Assembly (NCBI RefSeq): GCF_039729195.1
Contig: NZ_CP155796.1
Location: 992,001-1,056,000 of the forward strand
Direction of reading: 5' to 3'
Origin: Mycobacterium sp. DL
GTDB taxonomy: Bacteria; Actinomycetota; Actinomycetes; Mycobacteriales; Mycobacteriaceae
DNA length: 64,000 bases
Under the pieces are notes generated by a model. The model did no database searches, had not been told where the DNA came from, and was given only the letters and a program-made list of their open reading frames with translations. Below, one piece after another: positions 59,294 to 64,000 of this stretch. The first letter of the stretch is position 1. Each line of letters starts with the position of its first letter. Position numbers and translations under genes: made by a program.

Positions 59294-62200
59294 TGGACAC
59301 ACGACACCGGGATGCGCTCGCCTCGCTGCGGCTGACCTGGGCGCCGACCTCCGACGACCTGTGGCGACCCCAGGCCGCCACCCACGTGACGGGCCTCAAC
59401 GAGCACGCCGTCGACGACGTCATGGATGCCTTCGGCGACGCGCTGCGCGACGAGAGCTCCAGCCCGCTCGGCGTCGTCATCCGAGGCCCGGCGGGGTCGG
59501 GCAAGACCCACCTGCTCGGTCAGATCCGCGAGCGTGTGCAGGCCGACGGCGGCTTCTTCTTCGTCGTCGAACTGCTCGACGCCGCCAGCTTCTGGCAATC
59601 GGTGCGCAGCGGCATCCTGGAGAGCCTCGGCCGTCCTGGCGCACAGCGCGAGACGCAGTTGAAGGATCTGCTGTGGGACCTGTCGTCGCTGGCGCATGTG
59701 TCGCGTGCCGATCGCCGGGCCATCATCGGTGACGACGACCTGGATGCCGAAACGCTCTACCGCTTCATCAAGGCGCTGTCGGCTGCTGCGAAAGAGACCG
59801 TGCGGCAATGTCATCAGACGCTCCGGGCGCTGGTCCTACTCGGGTCCAACGACTTCATCGCCCACGACATCGGTGAAGGCTTCCTGCAGGGCAGTGAGGA
59901 ATTCAGCGTCGAAGAGCGCGGACCGTGGGGATTGCGCGCGGCCCCGGCGTCGGCGCAGGAGTGTGTCCGCGACATCTCGCGCCTGGTCGCGCTGGCGGGG
60001 CCGTCGGTGCTCGCCGTCGACCAGATCGACACGCTGCTGGCCCAATCGCTGGCAGGGACGTCGGGCGACGGGGTACTCGAACAGGTCGCCCACGGGTTGA
60101 TGTCGTTGCGGCAGACGACGCGGCGCACCGTGCCGGTGGTGGCCTGTCTGCCCGCGGTGTGGGAACACATCCAGGACCGCGCTGCGGCCAGCGTCGCCGA
60201 TCGCTTCCGGGTGACGGGCGTGCTGACGCCGTTGCCCAGCGCCGACATCGGACGCGCCATCCTGGAGCGCAGGTTCGCGGCGAGCTATGCGTCGGCGGGA
60301 TTCACCCCGCCGTACCCGAGTTGGCCGCTGGCGCCGGTAGCGTTCGAGGAGGCGCCGTCCTACACGCCACGCCAGCTGCTGATCCGGGCAGATACCCACG
60401 TGCGGGAGTGCCTCAAGCACGGCGAGATCGTCGAGCTCGAACATCTCGGTGCCGATGACCAACCGTCGTGGGAAACTCAGGACTCCGTCGGAACAGCTTC
60501 GGCCTCTGCGGCTTTGGACCGGCGGTTCGCGGAGTACCGGCGGCGGGCGGTGCCCGAGGCGGCCGTGGCGCACGACGGCGAGGACATCACGATGCCCGAG
60601 TTGCTGTCGGCGGCGTTGCGGGCATGGATCACCGAGCGCGACGGTGAGAGCATGTTCGTGTCCGACCCGCCGCCGGGCACGCACGTCATGCTGCACGCCC
60701 GGCTGCGCGAGAGTCTGGACAGCGACACCGACGACGAGCGGCACTGGGCATTCCGTGCCATCGCAGCGTCCAACGCCAGCGCCGCACTGAGCCGAGTGCG
60801 AAAGGCGCTGACTGCCACGGGATTCAGCTCGGGATCGGATCGTCGACAGCTGTTCCTGCTGCGTAATGCGCCGTGGCCGAGCGGTAAGACGACGGCCGCG
60901 GAGATCGACGCGTTCCACGCGGCGGGTGGCCGTACGCTGCCGCTATCCGACGATGACGTGCGCACCATGACGGCGCTGCGCGATCTGATCGACGATGACG
61001 ATCCGGAATTGACCGCGTGGTTGCGGGCCCGCAGACCGGCTCACGGCCTGTCGCTGTTGGCCGAAACTCTGGCTGCCGACGACGACGCGCCCGAGTCTGT
61101 CGTCGTGACAGAGGACGAGCCGGAGCCTGTGTCCGAGACCGTCGACGATCACACCTTCTCCGCGACGGAGATCCCACTCGGTATGGAGCTGAAAACCGAA
61201 GACCCGGTGACGATCCCGCTGTCAGCGCTGCGCAAACATGTGGCGATCTTCGCCGGCTCGGGGTCAGGGAAGACGGTGCTGATCCGCCGTCTGGTCGAGG
61301 AGTGCGCGCTGCGGGGCGTGTCGTCGATCGTGCTCGATCCCAACAACGACCTGTCGCGGCTGGGGACGGCGTGGCCGCAACAGCCGTCCGGGTGGCGGCA
61401 ATCCGACGGGGCGCGCGCCGACGACTACCTGACCAACACCGAGGTGAAGATCTGGACGCCGCGCCGCACCAACGGCCGCCCGCTGGCGTTCCAGCCGTTG
61501 CCCGACTTCGCCAGCGTCGTCGACGACTTCGACGAGTTCACCGAGGCGGTCGAGTCGGCATGCGAGGCGCTGGAGCCGCGGGCCCTGATCTCGGGAAAGA
61601 CGCAGAAGGCCACCCGTTCTCGAGCTGTCCTTCGGGAAGCGTTGCAGCACTACGGCAGAACGGCGGAACCGACCCTGGGTGAATTCATCCGCCTGCTCGC
61701 CGACCTGCCCGAGGACGTCAGCGATATCGCGGGGGCGCATCAGATCGCGGGAGACCTCTCCCAGAACCTGCGGGCGGCGATGATCAACGACCCGATGTTC
61801 GGCGGCGGCGGAACCCCCGTCGACCCCGGGGTGCTGCTGACGCCGGCCGACGGGCACCGCGCCCGGGTGTCGGTGATCAGCATGATCGGTCTGCCCTCGG
61901 ACGAGCAGCGGCAGAGTTTCGTCAACCAGCTGCAGATGGCGCTGTTCGCCTGGATCAAGCGCCATCCGGCAGGAGATCGCCCGCTCGGCGGCCTGCTGGT
62001 GATGGACGAAGCCCAGAACTTCGCACCGGCCAAGGGATTCACCGCCTGCACCCGCAGCACTTTGGCGCTGTCGTCGCAGGCTCGCAAATACGGCCTCGGC
62101 TTGGTCTTCGCGACGCAGGCGCCCAAGGGTGTCAACCACAACATCCCCGGCAACGCCGCCACGCAGTTCTACGGCCTGCTCAACTCACCGGCCCAGATCG

Positions 62201-62394
62201 AGGCGGCCCGCGAGATGGCCCGCGCCAAGGGCGGTCTGGTCCCCGACATCAGCAGGCTGCGGGCCGGCAACTTCTATGTCGCGACCGAGGGTGAATCCTT
62301 CCACCGGATCGTCGCGCCGTGGTGCCTGTCCTACCACCCGGCGAGTCCACCGTCAGCGGAAGATGTTCTTGCGCTGGCGACTTCGACGCGGTGA
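59290..62394 (+). CDS. Dual P-loop ATPase: N-terminal AAA plus C-terminal HerA/FtsK-like translocase
   Basis: A 1034-residue protein. The N-terminal AAA-type module (~60-290) has Walker A GPAGSGKTH (66-74) and VLAVDQIDTLL as Walker B/sensor, resembling ORC-like or BREX-type ATPases. A linker of ~300 residues follows. The C-terminal module (~640-1010) has FAGSGSGKTVLIRRL (Walker A ~656), SIVLDPNNDLSRLG, LLVMDEAQNFAP (Walker B ~902) and GLVFATQAPKGVNHN (RHQS-like), the HerA/VirB4/FtsK order (DUF87-type). It likely pumps DNA or protein in a hexamer. No nuclease lies beside it; function unknown. Confidence 0.85.
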   Translation: MMDTRHRDALASLRLTWAPTSDDLWRPQAATHVTGLNEHAVDDVMDAFGDALRDESSSPLGVVIRGPAGSGKTHLLGQIRERVQADGGFFFVVELLDAASFWQSVRSGILESLGRPGAQRETQLKDLLWDLSSLAHVSRADRRAIIGDDDLDAETLYRFIKALSAAAKETVRQCHQTLRALVLLGSNDFIAHDIGEGFLQGSEEFSVEERGPWGLRAAPASAQECVRDISRLVALAGPSVLAVDQIDTLLAQSLAGTSGDGVLEQVAHGLMSLRQTTRRTVPVVACLPAVWEHIQDRAAASVADRFRVTGVLTPLPSADIGRAILERRFAASYASAGFTPPYPSWPLAPVAFEEAPSYTPRQLLIRADTHVRECLKHGEIVELEHLGADDQPSWETQDSVGTASASAALDRRFAEYRRRAVPEAAVAHDGEDITMPELLSAALRAWITERDGESMFVSDPPPGTHVMLHARLRESLDSDTDDERHWAFRAIAASNASAALSRVRKALTATGFSSGSDRRQLFLLRNAPWPSGKTTAAEIDAFHAAGGRTLPLSDDDVRTMTALRDLIDDDDPELTAWLRARRPAHGLSLLAETLAADDDAPESVVVTEDEPEPVSETVDDHTFSATEIPLGMELKTEDPVTIPLSALRKHVAIFAGSGSGKTVLIRRLVEECALRGVSSIVLDPNNDLSRLGTAWPQQPSGWRQSDGARADDYLTNTEVKIWTPRRTNGRPLAFQPLPDFASVVDDFDEFTEAVESACEALEPRALISGKTQKATRSRAVLREALQHYGRTAEPTLGEFIRLLADLPEDVSDIAGAHQIAGDLSQNLRAAMINDPMFGGGGTPVDPGVLLTPADGHRARVSVISMIGLPSDEQRQSFVNQLQMALFAWIKRHPAGDRPLGGLLVMDEAQNFAPAKGFTACTRSTLALSSQARKYGLGLVFATQAPKGVNHNIPGNAATQFYGLLNSPAQIEAAREMARAKGGLVPDISRLRAGNFYVATEGESFHRIVAPWCLSYHPASPPSAEDVLALATSTR

Positions 62395-62424
62395 GGGTAG
62401 GGAAACGGCTTGCGCCGCCCTCTG

Positions 62425-62498
62425 GCCGAGATTGACAGCACGGTTGCGGTCCCAGCTCTTGATGAAGGTCTTCACAGCCGTGGTGTCAATCTCGCTGC
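62425..62498. repeat. Family-2 palindromic element, copy 3 (variant)
   Basis: GGCCGAGATTGACAGCACGG left and CCGTGGTGTCAATCTCGCTG right; the inner part differs from copy 1 but the GAGATTG/CAATCTC core is kept. It lies 31 bp after the dual-ATPase stop, ahead of the sulfurtransferase. Confidence 0.65.
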
Positions 62499-62558
62499 GA
62501 GGCGCGCCGGGGGTGGTTGCGCCAACCTGGCAGTTGCGGTCGGGAATACCATTCCGGG

Positions 62559-63404
62559 ATGGGTAGTCGCGACAGTGTGCTGATCACCGCCGACGAGTTG
62601 GCGCGCAGGCTCGACGAGGGCGAGCCGGTGACGCTGCTCGACGTGCGGTGGTCGCTGCCCGAACCGGACGGTGCCGCGGCCTATGAGGCAGGTCATCTGC
62701 CCGGGGCGGTGTACGTGTCCCTCGACGATGAGCTCACCGACCACGCAGCGACGGGACGTGGCCGTCATCCGCTGCCGTCCGGGGGCGGGCTGCAGGAGGC
62801 CGCGCGGCGCTGGGGGGTGCGCACCGGGGTCCCGGTGGTGGTGTACGACGACTGGAACCGTGCCGCGTCGGCGCGTGCGTGGTGGGTGCTCACGGCCGCG
62901 GGGATCTCCGACGTCAGGATCCTCGACGGCGGGCTGTCCGCGTGGCCGGGTGAACTCGACACGGGCACGGTCACTCCGGTGCCCGGCGATGTGACGGTCG
63001 CCCATGACGACCTCTATGTGGGGGCCCGCCCCACCGTGACCGCCGAGGGCGTGCCCGGCATCGGGGTGCTGCTCGACGCCCGCGCGCCGGAGCGCTACCG
63101 CGGCGAGGTCGAACCCGTCGACCCGGTGGCCGGCCACATCCCCGGAGCACGCAACGTGCCGAGCACCGGCCTGCTGACCGCTGACGGAACCTGGCTGTCG
63201 CAGCGCGAGCTCACCGCACTGTTCGACTCCCACGGTGTCACCGCCGGCTCGGATGTCGCGGCGTACTGCGGCTCCGGGGTGACGGCTGCGGTGACTGTCG
63301 CCGCGCTTGCGGCCGTCGGGATCGACGCCGCGCTGTATGCCGGGTCGTGGTCGGAGTGGAGTTCGGATCCGGCACGTCCCGTCGCCCGCGAAATCACTCC
63401 TTGA
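62559..63404 (+). CDS. Two-domain rhodanese-type sulfurtransferase
   Basis: A 281-residue protein from the ATG at 62559. Domain 1 (~1-130) is inactive: the catalytic position reads VVVYDDWNRAA with no cysteine. Domain 2 (~140-275) has the active loop AYCGSGVTA (CGSGVT), which is the 3-mercaptopyruvate sulfurtransferase type. It transfers sulfane sulfur from thiosulfate or mercaptopyruvate to acceptors. Its end overlaps the convergent permease gene by 11 bp. Confidence 0.9.
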   Translation: MGSRDSVLITADELARRLDEGEPVTLLDVRWSLPEPDGAAAYEAGHLPGAVYVSLDDELTDHAATGRGRHPLPSGGGLQEAARRWGVRTGVPVVVYDDWNRAASARAWWVLTAAGISDVRILDGGLSAWPGELDTGTVTPVPGDVTVAHDDLYVGARPTVTAEGVPGIGVLLDARAPERYRGEVEPVDPVAGHIPGARNVPSTGLLTADGTWLSQRELTALFDSHGVTAGSDVAAYCGSGVTAAVTVAALAAVGIDAALYAGSWSEWSSDPARPVAREITP

Positions 63405-64000
63405 GGTCGAGAACCGGGGTGGGTCGCTGGAATCCGCGTGTGACCACCACCAGCCAGAGGACACCGATCGCCAGCCAGATCAGGCCCAGCACCAGCGTCA
63501 TCCCGGACAAGCTGGTCCACAGCCACACGGTCAGGATGAACCCGATAGCCGGGGCGACGAGGTTGAGCAGCACGTTGGAGCGCTCCCCCCGGTCCACGAA
63601 GAAGTGTTTGATCACCGACAGGTTCACCGCCGAGAACGCCACCAGGGCACCGAAGCTGACCAGGGAGGCCAGCATGGCGAGGTCGATCACAATGGCCAGC
63701 AGCGACACCACGCTGACCACTGCGATGGCGTACACCGGCGTGCTGAACCGGGCCGACACATGGCCGAACACCTTGCGCGGCAGGACTCCGTCGCGGCCCA
63801 TCGCGAACAGGATTCGCGCCACCGAGGCCTGAGAGGTCAACGCCGAACCCACGCAGCCGGCCACGTAGGCGGCGGTGAAGAACGTGTTGAGGAACTGCCC
63901 GCCTGCGGCGGCCATCACGTCGAGCGAACCGGAATCGACATCGGCGAAGTCGTGGGACGGGAACACCAGGTGCGACACATAGGACAGCACGATGAAGATG
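63394..64000 (-). CDS. APC-superfamily amino-acid permease, C-terminal part
   Basis: The 3' part of a gene that begins beyond the window; ~200 residues are visible. Hydrophobic helices include FFTAAYVAGCVGSALTSQASVARILFAMGRDGVLP, the family motif (R-x-x-x-A-M-x-R-D-G-x-L-P), and PVYAIAVVSVVSLLAIVI, LVSFGALVAFSAVNLSVI, GFILTVWLWTSL. This is typical of amino-acid/polyamine permeases of the APC group. Substrate is not known. Confidence 0.87.
   Translation of the reverse strand, partial: IFIVLSYVSHLVFPSHDFADVDSGSLDVMAAAGGQFLNTFFTAAYVAGCVGSALTSQASVARILFAMGRDGVLPRKVFGHVSARFSTPVYAIAVVSVVSLLAIVIDLAMLASLVSFGALVAFSAVNLSVIKHFFVDRGERSNVLLNLVAPAIGFILTVWLWTSLSGMTLVLGLIWLAIGVLWLVVVTRGFQRPTPVLDLKE

Overview
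This window is high-GC actinobacterial chromosome, most likely a rapidly growing mycobacterium (Mycolicibacterium-like). The evidence is the gene set: a DesA3-type acyl desaturase, a WS/DGAT acyltransferase, an F420-type LLM oxidoreductase, a mycothiol-dependent DinB-like isomerase, WXG100 and EspC-like type VII (ESX) substrates, PknH-type sensor domains, many TetR regulators, and frequent GTG starts with GTGA/ATGA overlaps. No rRNA, tRNA, CRISPR array or insertion sequence was seen. Species cannot be named from sequence reading alone.

Layout. 1-7.3 kb: a HipBA module cut by the window edge, a SIMPL protein, a desaturase, an ESX-type toxin/immunity locus with two WXG100 proteins, a Uma2 protein. 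7.6-11.6 kb: a cobalamin riboswitch followed by two tandem BtuF-like lipoproteins, BtuC and BtuD, forming a B12-controlled importer operon. 11.6-25.4 kb: accessory region with an RNase H-like protein, VapBC, two EspC-like T7SS substrate loci, a NERD-helicase, a low-GC orphan gene, MazEF, an LLM oxidoreductase and a zinc-ribbon protein. 25.5-40.6 kb: mostly house genes with regulators: MDMPI/DsbA pair, WS/DGAT, MFS exporter, a TIR-TM-PknH-sensor protein, NmrA/SnoaL/TetR group, TerC, YceI, a Ser/Thr kinase, three further TetR genes. 41.2-46.7 kb: JetABC of a Wadjet (EptABC) plasmid-defence system with no jetD beside it. 47-64 kb: a beta-propeller/phytase-like lipoprotein, a second HipBA module, a serine hydrolase, a baeRF-type protein, a frameshifted GGDEF gene, threonine aldolase, a PIF1-BRCT helicase, a TVP38 protein, a wHTH plus dual-ATPase (HerA-like) pair, a sulfurtransferase and a truncated APC permease.

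Structures not explained by genes. A 62-bp imperfect palindrome occurs nine times between 1 and 41 kb, always exactly 62 bp, eight copies in one orientation and one inverted. It lies in intergenic DNA and in three places supplies the stop codon of the adjoining gene. A second, looser palindrome family (about 70 bp) occurs at 29.65, 46.82 and 62.43 kb. Inverted-repeat operators are visible upstream of both HipBA modules, MazEF and two TetR genes, and repeated KpnI-like boxes lie upstream of VapBC.

Defence, toxin and conflict genes (two HipBA, VapBC, MazEF, three ESX substrate loci, NERD-helicase, TIR protein, JetABC, HerA-like ATPase) are interleaved with ordinary metabolism. The best candidates for something undescribed are the 62-bp element, the two-gene wHTH/dual-ATPase unit, the TIR-PknH sensor fusion, and the riboswitch-controlled BtuFFCD operon.
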